64,000 nucleotides of DNA. It comes from Pseudoduganella rivuli. GTDB taxonomy: Bacteria; Pseudomonadota; Gammaproteobacteria; Burkholderiales; Burkholderiaceae_D. A model generated the notes under the pieces. The model searched no databases and was not told where the DNA came from. It worked only from the letters and a program-made list of their open reading frames with translations. Made by a program: the position numbers and the translations under genes. The stretch covers positions 172,265 to 236,264 of the forward strand of contig NZ_WKJJ01000001.1 of assembly GCF_009674485.1 (NCBI RefSeq), given 5' to 3'. Shown here piece by piece: positions 1 through 7,119 of the stretch; positions within the stretch are counted from its first letter, which is position 1, and every line of letters begins with the position of its first letter.

Positions 1-273
1 AACCTGAACCAGGACCCGATGACCCTGCAGGGCGCGTACGGCATCGTCAACCTGGGCGCCGGCCTGAAGGACAAGAAAGACACCTTCAAGCTGAGCTTCA
101 GCGTCAACAACCTGTTCAACAAGTCGTATGCCACCGGCTTGAGCAACAGCTGGGTCAACGGCACGTGGAGCGCCAAGGCGCCGAATCCGGTCGCGGTGGT
201 CAACACCACCAGCTGGACGCCGGCCCGCGATTACCAGCGCTACTTCGCTGTGCGCGCCGACATGCAGTTCTGA
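1..273 (+). CDS. TonB-dependent receptor, C-terminal fragment
   Basis: The window opens inside this gene, so only the last 90 residues are seen. They have the alternating aromatic pattern of outer-membrane beta-strands, with a 'SFSVNNLFNKSYA' segment typical of the last strands of TonB-dependent receptors. The protein ends in 'RADMQF', and a terminal Phe is the usual outer-membrane insertion signal. TonB-dependent receptors import oligosaccharides, siderophores or vitamins across the outer membrane; the substrate cannot be told from this end. A strong terminator 39 nt downstream shows it ends its transcript. Confidence 0.85.
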   Translation, partial: NLNQDPMTLQGAYGIVNLGAGLKDKKDTFKLSFSVNNLFNKSYATGLSNSWVNGTWSAKAPNPVAVVNTTSWTPARDYQRYFAVRADMQF

Positions 274-311
274 CGTCACGCTTGTCATCGGGAGTTCTCC
301 CTCCCTCTTTG

Positions 312-343
312 GCGTACAGGGTTTGCCCTGTACGCTTTTTTTT
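312..343 (+). terminator. Rho-independent terminator after the receptor
   Basis: A perfect 10-bp stem (GCGTACAGGG / CCCTGTACGC) with a TTTG loop is followed at once by eight T residues. It lies 39 nt after the receptor stop codon, so it should end that transcript. Confidence 0.93.
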
Positions 344-464
344 ATGCCATTAGAATTTGATGGGAGTTGCTGCTGAATCTGGCTTTAAGTTAGCCGCCCG
401 GCGGGGTAGCGGCCGTTCGCCAATGCCTGCGGCGTCTCCAAGGGCACGTGCCAAATCACCCCAT

Positions 465-633
465 GGTCTAACACGGTATATTTCCGGCCACCTGCGTCCA
501 ATATGGGCTAAAACCGATGGACGTCTGTCGAAAACCGGCTAAGAATTCAGGGCGAAAGTCTAATTTGATCCAGTTCTACGGGACGAAAGTCTAAAGCGAA
601 CGCTGTTTCATTTCATCGGTCCAACCTTTAGAC
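465..633. repeat. Left array of GTCTAA-type motifs, helically phased
   Basis: Motifs of the form NGYCTAA start at 465, 505, 536, 557 and 588, with an inverted copy (TTTAGAC) at 627. Spacings are 40, 31, 21, 31 and 39 bp, close to 4, 3, 2, 3 and 4 turns of B-DNA. The copies at 553-563 and 584-594 share the longer core CGAAAGTCTAA. The array lies between the receptor terminator and the gene at 655. I see no coding sequence in 344-654. Function is unknown; recombinase or regulator binding sites are possible. Confidence 0.6.
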
Positions 634-654
634 ACTTCTCGAAAGGACCGGATC

Positions 655-1134
655 ATGACATACGAACCGAAGCGGACGATATACCTGCCCACAGGGGATT
701 TTCTCGACTTCGAGCTCCACCTGATGGAGACACGCCCGGGCGTCAAGCCGGAAGCGTTCCTTACGGAACTTATGCTGCGCTGGCTGACCGCTGATAAAGA
801 GCGGCTCGCTCTACGCAAAAACGGCCGGGCAATGCGCGGCTTTCAATGGAAGAATATTTTCCTGCCAGACGGCACCAGCCTGCGAACCAGCTACTGCGGC
901 AATGTTGAATTCGCCAAGGTGGTGGGTGACCACATCGTTTCCGACGACGGTACGTCGTTGACGCCGTCGCTGTTTGCCAATCGCCACGCGAAGGGCCGCA
1001 ACGCATGGCGTTTTGTGTGGCTGCGCTTTCCTGGCGATGATTACTGGATTCGTGCCGCCGATTGCAGGGTGCGCTTTGAGAATCTGCATCTACAGCGGTC
1101 TAACAACAATGCTGAAATGTCCAATGTGGTCTAG
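655..1134 (+). CDS. Small protein with RAMA-like C-terminal domain
   Basis: This 159-residue soluble protein begins at an ATG preceded by GAAAGGA. I do not recognise the N-terminal ~65 residues. Residues ~67-140 contain 'FLPDGTSLRTSY', a polar stretch, 'LTPSLFANRHAKGRNAWRF' and 'PGDDYWIRAADCR'. This pattern resembles RAMA (restriction-enzyme adenine methylase associated) or related small DNA-modification-reader domains: LP-x-GT-x-L, PS and NAW motifs. That likeness is by eye only. No restriction enzyme or methylase lies nearby. The gene is bracketed by phased GTCTAA-type motifs, and its own stop codon (TAG) is part of one (GGTCTAG, 1128-1134), so the motifs and gene look like one unit. It could be cargo of a small mobile element. 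Confidence 0.6.
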   Translation: MTYEPKRTIYLPTGDFLDFELHLMETRPGVKPEAFLTELMLRWLTADKERLALRKNGRAMRGFQWKNIFLPDGTSLRTSYCGNVEFAKVVGDHIVSDDGTSLTPSLFANRHAKGRNAWRFVWLRFPGDDYWIRAADCRVRFENLHLQRSNNNAEMSNVV

Positions 1135-1265
1135 CCGGCCGTGGCCAATAGGCTAATCCGGTCTACGGGTTACCCGGCGGAGGCGAGTTCGGTCTAAAAA
1201 ATCCGGCACCTCAGAGATTCTGGATGCCTTTAGACTGTACTCGCACCATTTCGGGCGAATTAGAC
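1097..1265. repeat. Right array of GTCTAA-type motifs, helically phased
   Basis: Direct motifs start at 1097, 1128, 1160 and 1191 (GGTCTAA, GGTCTAG, GGTCTAC, GGTCTAA), spaced 31, 32 and 31 bp. Inverted copies start at 1229 (TTTAGAC) and 1259 (ATTAGAC), 30 bp apart. The first two overlap the 3' end of the small gene. A G-rich/C-rich inverted stretch follows (about 1266-1289). The rest of 1266-1391 holds nothing I can identify. Confidence 0.6.
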
Positions 1266-1391
1266 GGGCGGGGGGGGGATGCCCCCCTGCTGTATTATTA
1301 AGCTAGCTTTCCGCCACTATTTCATCCTATTGCTGAACGTACATTGAATGGCTGCTTTCGCCCCAAAGCCGCCTTTCCTTGTAGATTTAAT

Positions 1392-2402
1392 TTAATGAGG
1401 CAGACCGTCTGCATAGCCTAATGCGGTTAGGCGATGCTTGATTGAAGCATCCAGGCTTTTCTTAGTGGTATAAAAAGCAAATATCCGTAGCGAATCCGGA
1501 AGTCCTTGTTTCATAAATTCTTCGAAGTTGATATTCGTCTTATAGATTCTGACCGAATCTAGCTTCTGAAGGTGCGACAGACCAGTTACTGATTCCAAGC
1601 CCTTGCAGTTAATCAGCCTAACCTCCTCCAACTCCTTCAGTTTGTTCGCGAAATCGAGTGACTTGATCTGAATTTGATCTTCGATTAACAACCTACGCAA
1701 GTTGATGAATTTTCGAAGATTTTTGAATCCATTAAAACCCTTTACGCGGACAATTTCCAGTTCTTCTATTTTATAGTTCTCGACTTCGTCTAAGTTTTCC
1801 CTGCCACCGAGGATGAGTCTAAGTTTCCTGAGTCGTGGAAGTTGATTCAAGAATGCAATCGATGCCTTTGAAGTGACCGAGAGCGACAGTTCAGTGATCT
1901 TCGAAAGTTTCCCAACCGCCTCTATGTTCTTTACATGACCATTCAAAAACAGGGTCGTTAGTTTATCAAAGGCACTCAGGAATTTCAGGTCAATGTTATT
2001 CTTCCTACTCTCCGACAAACATAAATCTGAAATGTTTCGAAGATTCGGCCACGATAGAAATTCAATTTCATCGAGCTCAAAAACTCCAACATTCAGTCTT
2101 TTCAAGTGTTCGAGTTGTCGCAGAGTGTCGAAGTTCTCAACGGCACTGAGACAGTTTAACTCGAGATTCTTCACAAAAGGCAGATTCTTTAAATGGGCAC
2201 AATCAAACCCATCCTCGTAATGGCCATAAAACCTCACGCAAAGGTTTTCATTGAGTCCTTCGCACAGCTCATTGATCGTGGCGAGCACATCTCCGCCGTA
2301 ATACTGTGCGTCTGAAAATTGAACGGTGACTACTTGACCTGACAAGACTTCTTTTTGTATGGCAGATTTATCGATCGTTTCTGGATTGTTTAAGCGAATC
2401 AA
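1392..2402 (-). CDS. Leucine-rich repeat protein
   Basis: This 336-residue protein has no signal peptide and is built of about ten degenerate leucine-rich repeats of 22-25 residues, such as 'LEHLKRLNVGVFELDEIEFL' and 'LSHLQKLDSVRIYKT'. Such solenoids usually bind proteins, and stand-alone cytosolic LRR proteins are common in bacterial toxin-immunity arrays. Base composition is clearly AT-richer than the flanking metabolic genes, suggesting transfer. It is the 3'-most gene of an all-minus array of small unrelated genes separated by a shared spacer repeat. A role as an immunity protein is inferred from context only. Confidence 0.75.
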   Translation of the reverse strand: MIRLNNPETIDKSAIQKEVLSGQVVTVQFSDAQYYGGDVLATINELCEGLNENLCVRFYGHYEDGFDCAHLKNLPFVKNLELNCLSAVENFDTLRQLEHLKRLNVGVFELDEIEFLSWPNLRNISDLCLSESRKNNIDLKFLSAFDKLTTLFLNGHVKNIEAVGKLSKITELSLSVTSKASIAFLNQLPRLRKLRLILGGRENLDEVENYKIEELEIVRVKGFNGFKNLRKFINLRRLLIEDQIQIKSLDFANKLKELEEVRLINCKGLESVTGLSHLQKLDSVRIYKTNINFEEFMKQGLPDSLRIFAFYTTKKSLDASIKHRLTALGYADGLPH

Positions 2403-2440
2403 ATCGAAACCCTCTATTTATCGTGAATACTCTTAAGGTC

Positions 2441-2488
2441 AGCTTGTGGCCTTTGCTGGACAGTGTCCGCTATTGGCTGCGTACGGCC
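2441..2488. repeat. Degenerate spacer repeat, copy 1
   Basis: The spacer between the LRR and DUF4279 genes contains AGCTTGTGGCC followed by GTCCGCTATTGGCTGCG and a further GGCC. It belongs to the spacer family whose best copies are at 4086-4136 and 4723-4779, and it is one of the more diverged members. Confidence 0.45.
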
Positions 2489-2502
2489 TTCCAAGAGGCA
2501 AT

Positions 2503-2913
2503 CTAATTTCGGTACGTGTCAATGTCAATCTCTGCGCCTACGCCATGTATGAAATTTATTACCGGCGATTCAAAACCTATCGCTGGCATTGACGCCTCTT
2601 CATTTTGATCGATCCAGAGTACAACCTGAAAAACGCATCGCAGATTAAATACCGTCTTCGCATCAACAATCTTTGCAGCAAACGGTGAAAGCTGGGCCAC
2701 AAGCGCTGCTGACATCTCGTACACGTCAATCACATCACTTTCAACTCTACCCAATGATACTTCCCAGGATGAATTTCTAGGAAACGGCACATCAGGTCTA
2801 CGCTCCCCTTTTCGCCGCACTTTGGTTGCCGAGAGACCAACGAGCGCTGAGATTTCATCTGGCTCAAAGGCATCGCCGTACATCGCGAAATAAACTTCGC
2901 CCCTGCTTGTCAT
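2503..2913 (-). CDS. DUF4279 domain protein
   Basis: This 136-residue cytosolic protein starts 'MTSRGEVYFAMYGDAFEPDEIS' and continues with 'LVGLSATKVRRKGERRP', then a W-S segment and a region around 'VLWIDQNEEASMPAIGFESPVINF'. The opening (Y-x-x-x-GD-x-F-x-P-x-E-I-x-x-LVGL-x-x-T-x-x-x-x-KG) is the hallmark of the DUF4279 family, frequent in toxin-immunity arrays. Length matches the family. No catalytic residues are known. It is AT-richer than the host-like genes and lies on the minus strand like its neighbours. Confidence 0.75.
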   Translation of the reverse strand: MTSRGEVYFAMYGDAFEPDEISALVGLSATKVRRKGERRPDVPFPRNSSWEVSLGRVESDVIDVYEMSAALVAQLSPFAAKIVDAKTVFNLRCVFQVVLWIDQNEEASMPAIGFESPVINFIHGVGAEIDIDTYRN

Positions 2914-2968
2914 GTATCTTCCTTAGTTAACACACCGTCTGGTAATGGCCGTAGCGGCATACGTATCA

Positions 2969-3355
2969 CTAAAACTTCGAGTATTCACCATTCGCTGCGT
3001 TATAGATCATGATCCTGCCCGTTGAGCTTACTTCATAGCGATCACGCACTGGCATTACATCGGGATCTCCACCACATCTTTCATTGTGTATTTCACGAGC
3101 GGCAAACTCCCACTGCGCTGCAGTTCGGGCAGAGGGATAATTGTTTTCCGCCACGAAAGCAAGACAATCCAAGTCTGCAACCTTGGTTTGTTTTAGTGCG
3201 GATAAAAGTATATCCAACGCTTCGGCTTCAGTAACTTGCCTAGATGCCGCATGATTACTTACCTTGGCTTTTTCCGGCATCTCCTGTGGTGGCGGAGCTG
3301 TACGCGAGCACCCAAGTAGCAGAGCTGCACAATAAAAGAGCAAAGTACGCTTCAT
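2969..3355 (-). CDS. Small lipoprotein of unknown function
   Basis: The protein begins MKRTLLFYCAALLLGCS: a short basic N-terminus, a hydrophobic run and a lipobox (LLGC), so it should be processed by signal peptidase II and anchored in a membrane. About 110 polar residues follow, with Cys residues near the middle and no family I recognise. An upstream in-frame ATG at 3364 would add three residues; I prefer 3355 because it gives a normal signal peptide. As part of the array it may be a periplasmic immunity lipoprotein, but that is inference. Confidence 0.6.
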   Translation of the reverse strand: MKRTLLFYCAALLLGCSRTAPPPQEMPEKAKVSNHAASRQVTEAEALDILLSALKQTKVADLDCLAFVAENNYPSARTAAQWEFAAREIHNERCGGDPDVMPVRDRYEVSSTGRIMIYNAANGEYSKF

Positions 3356-3400
3356 GAATAACATCGTTAAATTTTCTAGGTTACGTCGTTCGGAAATCTG

Positions 3401-3433
3401 GAGGTCCCCAACTGGCCGGAAGCGGCTGACTAG
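3401..3433. repeat. Degenerate spacer repeat, copy 2
   Basis: The spacer holds ACTGGCCGGAAGCGGCTGAC, a diverged member of the GGCCG-centred spacer family of this array. The gap 2914-2968 has a similar GGCCGTAGCGGC. Confidence 0.35.
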
Positions 3434-3438
3434 TGTTT

Positions 3439-3588
3439 CTATGCATTAATCCATAGAAACACGATGAAAATCACCACAAGTATCACAAATATGTCATGGA
3501 TTTTCTTGGCGCCCTTAGATAATTCTGAATATCTCTGGTCACGAGTTTTGGTAAATAAATCTCGGATGGCTCGACACAAAAAATTCAT
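3439..3588 (-). CDS. Small single-pass membrane protein
   Basis: A 49-residue ORF has a basic, polar N-terminus (MNFLCRAIRDLFTKTRDQRY) and one C-terminal transmembrane helix (IFVILVVIFIVFLWI). The frame stays open upstream to a GTG at 3624, but that lies in a spacer repeat, so I use the ATG at 3588. No clear Shine-Dalgarno is visible. No family is recognised. It could be a membrane immunity protein or a chance ORF. Confidence 0.4.
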   Translation of the reverse strand: MNFLCRAIRDLFTKTRDQRYSELSKGAKKIHDIFVILVVIFIVFLWINA

Positions 3589-3621
3589 TTTTAGATTAAT
3601 GGTATAACAATGATGATTGGC

Positions 3622-3651
3622 CACTCTTGGCCGTTTGTAGTCGCAGGCCTT
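3622..3651. repeat. Spacer repeat, copy 3
   Basis: CCACTCTTGGCCG followed by TTTGTAGTCGCAGGCC matches the CTCTTGGCCG core of the copies at 4091 and 4418. It separates the small membrane gene from the broken gene at 3654. Confidence 0.5.
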
Positions 3652-3653
3652 CG

Positions 3654-4057
3654 CTACTTGCGAATCCCGATCTCAACTCCATCGTGCGCTTCACTTTTCA
3701 GAATCTGGACTCCGCTTGGCCACACTGGGCCTTGTTCAGGCTCTTCCCAAGTTGTCAGCCAAATGATTTCTTTGCCGTGATGCTGCAAGTACAAAATGCA
3801 AACTTCATCCCGGAGTTAATCATGTGTGCAGCGAAGCCCTTTGCGTCTACCAGTGAGCCCACCACGCCAGTATTTCGGAATACTTCTGCATTCCATACCC
3901 AAGCGATCGGCTCCCCTGTAAGGTCGCAAGCACGAAACTCACACCTTGGCATCGAAGACGCGGCCTCTTCAATTCGCAAGAGAAACGCGTTCAGTATTGC
4001 AGCAAACTACTGACGAAAGTCGTCACTCCCTGGTTGTGCATTAATAAAGTGCTTCAT
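3654..4057 (-). pseudogene. Broken small immunity-like gene (nonsense plus frameshift)
   Basis: Reading from the ATG at 4057 gives a 16-residue start ending '...GSDDFRQ', then an in-frame TAG at 4007-4009. The same frame continues coherently ('FAAILNAFLLRIEEAASS...FAAHMINSG'). At the CCC run 3809-3811 it must shift by one base to give 'DEVCILYLQHHGKEIIWLTTW...EIGIRK' and stop at 3654. Restoring one C and changing TAG to CAG would give about 134 residues, like the intact neighbours. I do not recognise the family. Sequencing error is less likely than decay because two separate lesions are needed, and another broken gene lies nearby. Confidence 0.7.
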
Positions 4058-4085
4058 TTATTTCTATGAGATAAAAATTGCGACA

Positions 4086-4136
4086 CCGTCTGCTCTTGGC
4101 CGGTTGGGGTCTTTTGTTTTCACTTGGCGCGTTTTC
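4086..4136. repeat. Spacer repeat, long copy A
   Basis: This copy reads TGCTCTTGGCCGGTTGGGG... and ends ...TTCACTTGGCGCGTTTTC. Aligned by hand without gaps to 4733-4778, 37 of 46 bases match (4091-4136). It spans the stop of the gene at 4120-4392, including that gene's last five codons. Confidence 0.75.
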
Positions 4137-4392
4137 TGGCATCTACACGCGCCTCCATCAGCTGGCCATCGAAGTACTCGGTCTCGTCTCGTTCCTTGTT
4201 CTTCAACCGAAAATCTGCCTCTTCGGACATTTTAATTTCAGCGATTTGTTGATTAAGATATATTGCCACCATCAAATCAGACAAGTCGCATAGCGAAATT
4301 TCCCAACTATCGCGGCAACGCTGCATGAGTCCAGTAGTTGCATCGCCTTGCCAAGGCCCCATGATAGTGGACACAGATAATCCGATTGCCAT
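4120..4392 (-). CDS. Hypothetical array protein
   Basis: This 90-residue ORF has a hydrophobic start (MAIGLSVSTIMGPW), a central amphipathic region and a charged, probably helical C-terminus rich in Lys, Arg and Glu. No family is recognised. Its last codons (RKRAK) lie inside the long spacer repeat, suggesting the end was created or altered by recombination at the repeat. It may be a truncated or fused remnant. Strand and spacing match the array. Confidence 0.45.
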   Translation of the reverse strand: MAIGLSVSTIMGPWQGDATTGLMQRCRDSWEISLCDLSDLMVAIYLNQQIAEIKMSEEADFRLKNKERDETEYFDGQLMEARVDARKRAK

Positions 4393-4414
4393 AATTATTT
4401 CATTTTAGCGATTG

Positions 4415-4439
4415 CCTGCTCTTGGCCGACAACTGACAG
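4415..4439. repeat. Spacer repeat, copy 5
   Basis: CCTGCTCTTGGCCGACAACTGACAG shares the exact 12-mer TGCTCTTGGCCG with the long copy at 4091. It lies between the gene starting at 4392 and the broken gene ending at 4451. Confidence 0.6.
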
Positions 4440-4450
4440 CGATCTCATCA

Positions 4451-4690
4451 TTACTCTTCATCGTCCGAATCGTCGTGATGCCACTGAGAAAGGTCATCAA
4501 CCGGTGAAGGCATCCGGCCACTTAGCCATTAGGCGCACAATGCTGGACTAAATTCCGGTGCTGTGGACTCGATCACCCATGACAGGAAGTGCCACTTGCC
4601 TGATGACCAAATTTAGCCGATTGAAACTCCACCGTTCGCGTCAACCGGAACGAACACATCAAGCTCGTCCACCACATCTTCAATAGTCAT
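4451..4690 (-). pseudogene. Broken small gene with two in-frame stops
   Basis: From the ATG at 4690 the frame reads 'MTIEDVVDELDVFVPVDANG' plus five residues, then TAA at 4613-4615. It continues 'IWSSGKWHFLSWVIESTAPEF...' to a second TAA at 4529-4531, then 'WLSGRMPSPVDDLSQWHHDD...DEE' to a proper stop at 4451. The three segments share one frame and together make about 79 residues with a sensible acidic tail, so this is one gene with two nonsense mutations. The family is not recognised. Confidence 0.65.
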
Positions 4691-4722
4691 GAGAGTAATT
4701 GTTTCCTTAATCCGTCAAATAC

Positions 4723-4779
4723 GATGTCTGGCTGCTTGTGGCCGGTTTCGGCCTATTGGTTTCACTTGATGCGTTTTCC
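4723..4779. repeat. Spacer repeat, long copy B
   Basis: This copy runs from GATGTCTGGCTGCTTGTGG through GCCGGTTTCGGCC to TTCACTTGATGCGTTTTCC. Positions 4733-4778 match 4091-4136 at 37 of 46 bases without gaps. The stretch 4780-4882 beyond it holds no gene I can support. Confidence 0.75.
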
Positions 4780-4882
4780 ACGGACTGTCCGAACTCTTCA
4801 GATCAGACAGATAACAGGTTACCGTCGAAGAAGAAATCACGGGTATCCCCAACTTATACCATTCCCGAAGCGAAATACGCGC

Positions 4883-5140
4883 CTACGACTTGCTTGTAAT
4901 TCTATACCCTGCTTCCAAGAATAAGGGAATCAATAGTGCATCTAGATTCTCATCGCTGAGTCCTTGCTTTTTTCTTGGACCTCGCCAATGCCATACAAGC
5001 TGTAAAGCCTCACCACTGAGCTCGACATACTCGTCTGCTAGTATTTCGGCTAAGCGGCAGTTATCCACAGTCGGTTCCGATGCGAACACTTGTCGGAATA
5101 CCCTACTCGGTGCCTTTCCGGTTAAGATTGATTCCAGCAT
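4883..5140 (-). CDS. Small array protein, immunity-like
   Basis: This 85-residue cytosolic protein has the pattern '...SRVFRQVFASEPTVDN', 'LAEILADEYVELSGEALQLVWHW' and 'GLSDENLDALLIPLFLEAGY'. I have the impression of a recurring family of small toxin-array proteins with this layout but cannot name it. It looks intact. The first Met at 5140 is the only reasonable start. Confidence 0.55.
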   Translation of the reverse strand: MLESILTGKAPSRVFRQVFASEPTVDNCRLAEILADEYVELSGEALQLVWHWRGPRKKQGLSDENLDALLIPLFLEAGYRITSKS

Positions 5141-5189
5141 GAGAATGTGATTTGTTTAAAATCTCAGGTTGCGTAGCTTATGACTATCC

Positions 5190-5215
5190 GGTTGTGGCCG
5201 ATGTCAGCCCCTGGC
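5190..5215. repeat. Degenerate spacer repeat, copy 7
   Basis: GGTTGTGGCCGATGTCAGCC resembles the TTGTGGCCGG...GGCC core of the long copy at 4723. It covers the 3' end of the gene at 5204-5524. Confidence 0.4.
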
Positions 5216-5524
5216 AGCAATGGCATTGGGGCGGAAGAAAAAGTGCAAGGTATTTTTCCCTATTGATGTCATTGCCAGTTCGGCGCCTGATACATTTGCG
5301 CTCCAGCTTAATATTCCTGAAGGTCCCACTTCAGCCAGTTGCCTACCGGCGACCTCAACACTTAAGCGGCTATGGGTGGACGAGTATTGCAAAAAATTAG
5401 ATGCACAGATCTTCTGCAGCAAAGCATCGACAGTAATACTGGCATCCACTTCATACATAGCATCGAGCGCATTGATCTGATCATCAGCCGAACAGCATGC
5501 TTGACGAATAACAGCTATCTTCAT
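5204..5524 (-). CDS. Small array protein, immunity-like
   Basis: This 106-residue cytosolic protein opens 'MKIAVIRQACCSADDQINAL' and has 'LLQKICASNFLQYSSTHSRL' and a C-terminal 'NTLHFFFRP'. The arrangement suggests a small alpha/beta fold. It has no signal peptide or membrane segment. No named family is recognised. It is on the same strand as the rest of the array. Confidence 0.55.
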   Translation of the reverse strand: MKIAVIRQACCSADDQINALDAMYEVDASITVDALLQKICASNFLQYSSTHSRLSVEVAGRQLAEVGPSGILSWSANVSGAELAMTSIGKNTLHFFFRPNAIAARG

Positions 5525-5662
5525 TCTTATTTCTGCATTTTATCCGTTATGCCATCCGGTGTTGCTCGAAGTCGAGCGATTCACTGTGTCAAAGCGTCGA
5601 TTCGTTGCGGACGCTTAATGGCTCTAGTATTTGATCTACCTTTTTTATCGCTGTTGGTGGCT
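5525..5662. other. Array spacer with a possible 25-codon remnant
   Basis: On the minus strand an ATG at 5666 overlaps the stop of the gene above it (ATGA type) and runs 25 codons to a TGA at 5589, beginning MKPPTAIKKVDQILEPL. It may be a truncated array gene or chance. Nothing else is visible here. Confidence 0.25.
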
Positions 5663-6004
5663 TCATCCTGACGCATACTGTGTACCGCTCGGCCATTCGC
5701 CGCTTACACGATACTCTTTAAGAACTTTCCATGCTGCCTTCTCAAATCTGTGATCAGAGTCATCGCCCGGCATTGCTAGGAGAAGTTCCGCATCGAGGGT
5801 GATCTTGTCGAAACGAAAAAGTCCTCGACATTCTCCAGCCCGCATATGACGGCTTTCGTAGCGAGGGTCTCTGCACCACAAAATCGCTATGAAAAAATAA
5901 TCAACAATGGTACCAGTCTCTCTGTCCTTAAGGATGCCGATTGACTGTGCGTCGAGTCGCATGTCTTCAGTTAGCTTCATCTTGCAATCCCAAGGGAAGG
6001 TCAT
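5663..6004 (-). CDS. Hypothetical array protein
   Basis: This 113-residue protein has 'MRLDAQSIGILKDRETGTIVDYF', a Trp/Cys-containing middle and a C-terminal 'FEKAAWKVLKEYRVSGEWP'. It has no signal peptide. A second Met at 5980 (MKLTEDMRL), preceded by GGGATTGCAAG, may be the true start. No family is recognised; an immunity role is suggested only by location. Confidence 0.5.
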   Translation of the reverse strand: MTFPWDCKMKLTEDMRLDAQSIGILKDRETGTIVDYFFIAILWCRDPRYESRHMRAGECRGLFRFDKITLDAELLLAMPGDDSDHRFEKAAWKVLKEYRVSGEWPSGTQYASG

Positions 6005-6013
6005 ATGCCCGGG

Positions 6014-6424
6014 CTATGCATCAGTCTTACCCGAACGATCCAACGTCCTAGCTAGCAAAGCAGCAGGCCAATGACTCATGTGCCCGCATCCGTCAAAGCC
6101 GGGCGGCGGGCTCATTAGCTTCCCGCGCACTGACACTCGCTTACCGTTTAGGCGAGCGCAAATTTTCGAATCGAAGGCGAAGCTGCCGCTTCCCACTTCC
6201 AACCAGATAGACGATTCATATCCTTCATTTTGTTCAACCGCAGGAAAATGGTAGATCGCAACATCTTCGGGATTAAAGTGAAAAATCCCTTCGATTTCGA
6301 CGTCACCGCCTGCGAGCTCGACAAGCCTCCTAATAGTTTCGTTAACTGAGAGTGGTTTCGCAGCCATTATTCGTAAAGAATTGAGCGGCTGGTTTTGCCC
6401 AGTATCAGTCACAGACATTGCCAC
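6014..6424 (-). CDS. Hypothetical array protein overlapping the DUF1963 gene
   Basis: This 136-residue ORF overlaps the end of the DUF1963 gene by 16 nt, so the two are probably translated together. A later Met (codon 20, MAAKPLSVNETIRRLVEL) is an alternative start that removes the overlap. The core '...GGDVEIEGIFHF...' to '...CARLNGKRVSVRGKLMSPP' resembles a small beta-barrel with a conserved 'V-x-V-x-G' end, like OB-type folds. No named family is recognised. Confidence 0.55.
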   Translation of the reverse strand: MAMSVTDTGQNQPLNSLRIMAAKPLSVNETIRRLVELAGGDVEIEGIFHFNPEDVAIYHFPAVEQNEGYESSIWLEVGSGSFAFDSKICARLNGKRVSVRGKLMSPPPGFDGCGHMSHWPAALLARTLDRSGKTDA

Positions 6425-7095
6425 AAAAATTTTCCAGTCTGCCCTTCCTTGTCAATAAACGCATATGCAATTCCTGCATCGCCGAAGTTCACCGAGAACG
6501 GAACGTTTACTGAGTCAAGCTGAAGTAGAAGCGTCCATTCACCTTCATCAGGGAATTCGTCACCTTGAAGGAAGATAGGTGCTCCACCGACTTTATTGCC
6601 CTCAAGCGCTTCCGCATATCTTCCATTTTCCTCGCCGCTCCAAGAACTGCGAATATCGACCGTTTGGAACTGCGGCTCCTCAGCTGTAGTCATGGTTGCC
6701 GCGTACTCACGTTCGATAGGAACCAAACGGTCTTTCCCCGGAATTTCCACCATGTCGTATAGTGTCGGGCCGGTCATTTGAGGGGATGTGGGAGTGCCGA
6801 CATCAAGAAGACTTGGTTGAATTACTACAGCATTTTCACCGCCATTTGGCTCCCATGTTCCGTCGACATACTCATTCTCGTCAGTTATGAAGATGTAAGC
6901 CATTCTTCCATATGAGCCAGGGAACAGTTTTTCATCGATTGCCACTTGGCAAATAAATCGCATTGGATTGCCTGTAGCTCGACTTATCGGCCACTGTGGA
7001 GCGCCATGCCACACCGGCTGGCCGCCAAATTTGGTTACAGCTTCAGTGATTGGAACGGCGACAGCCGTGAACTGTATTTCGTCTCTAAATGGCAT
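6409..7095 (-). CDS. DUF1963 (YwqG-like) protein
   Basis: This 228-residue cytosolic protein contains 'TKFGGQPVWHGAPQWPISRATG', 'MRFICQVAIDEKLFPG', 'YGRMAYIFITDE', 'TWEPNGGENAVVIQPS' and a C-terminal 'DEGEWTLLLQLDS' with a 'GDAGIAYAFID' segment. These are the usual marks of the DUF1963/YwqG family, whose role is unknown and which is often found near polymorphic toxins. Length is normal. It is the 5'-most gene of the minus-strand array. Confidence 0.8.
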   Translation of the reverse strand: MPFRDEIQFTAVAVPITEAVTKFGGQPVWHGAPQWPISRATGNPMRFICQVAIDEKLFPGSYGRMAYIFITDENEYVDGTWEPNGGENAVVIQPSLLDVGTPTSPQMTGPTLYDMVEIPGKDRLVPIEREYAATMTTAEEPQFQTVDIRSSWSGEENGRYAEALEGNKVGGAPIFLQGDEFPDEGEWTLLLQLDSVNVPFSVNFGDAGIAYAFIDKEGQTGKFLWQCL

Positions 7096-7119
7096 TCAAT
7101 ATCTCTTAAATTTGTTTTC

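Noticed and set aside
465..1265. CRISPR array
   Set aside because: The motifs recur at about 31 bp, but the repeated unit is only 6-7 bases, orientation changes, and a gene lies inside. There is no 25-40 bp direct repeat with unique spacers and no cas gene.
3627..4013. 128-codon plus-strand ORF
   Set aside because: No recognisable features. The opposite strand gives a more protein-like reading that extends across two lesions and matches the direction of the array.
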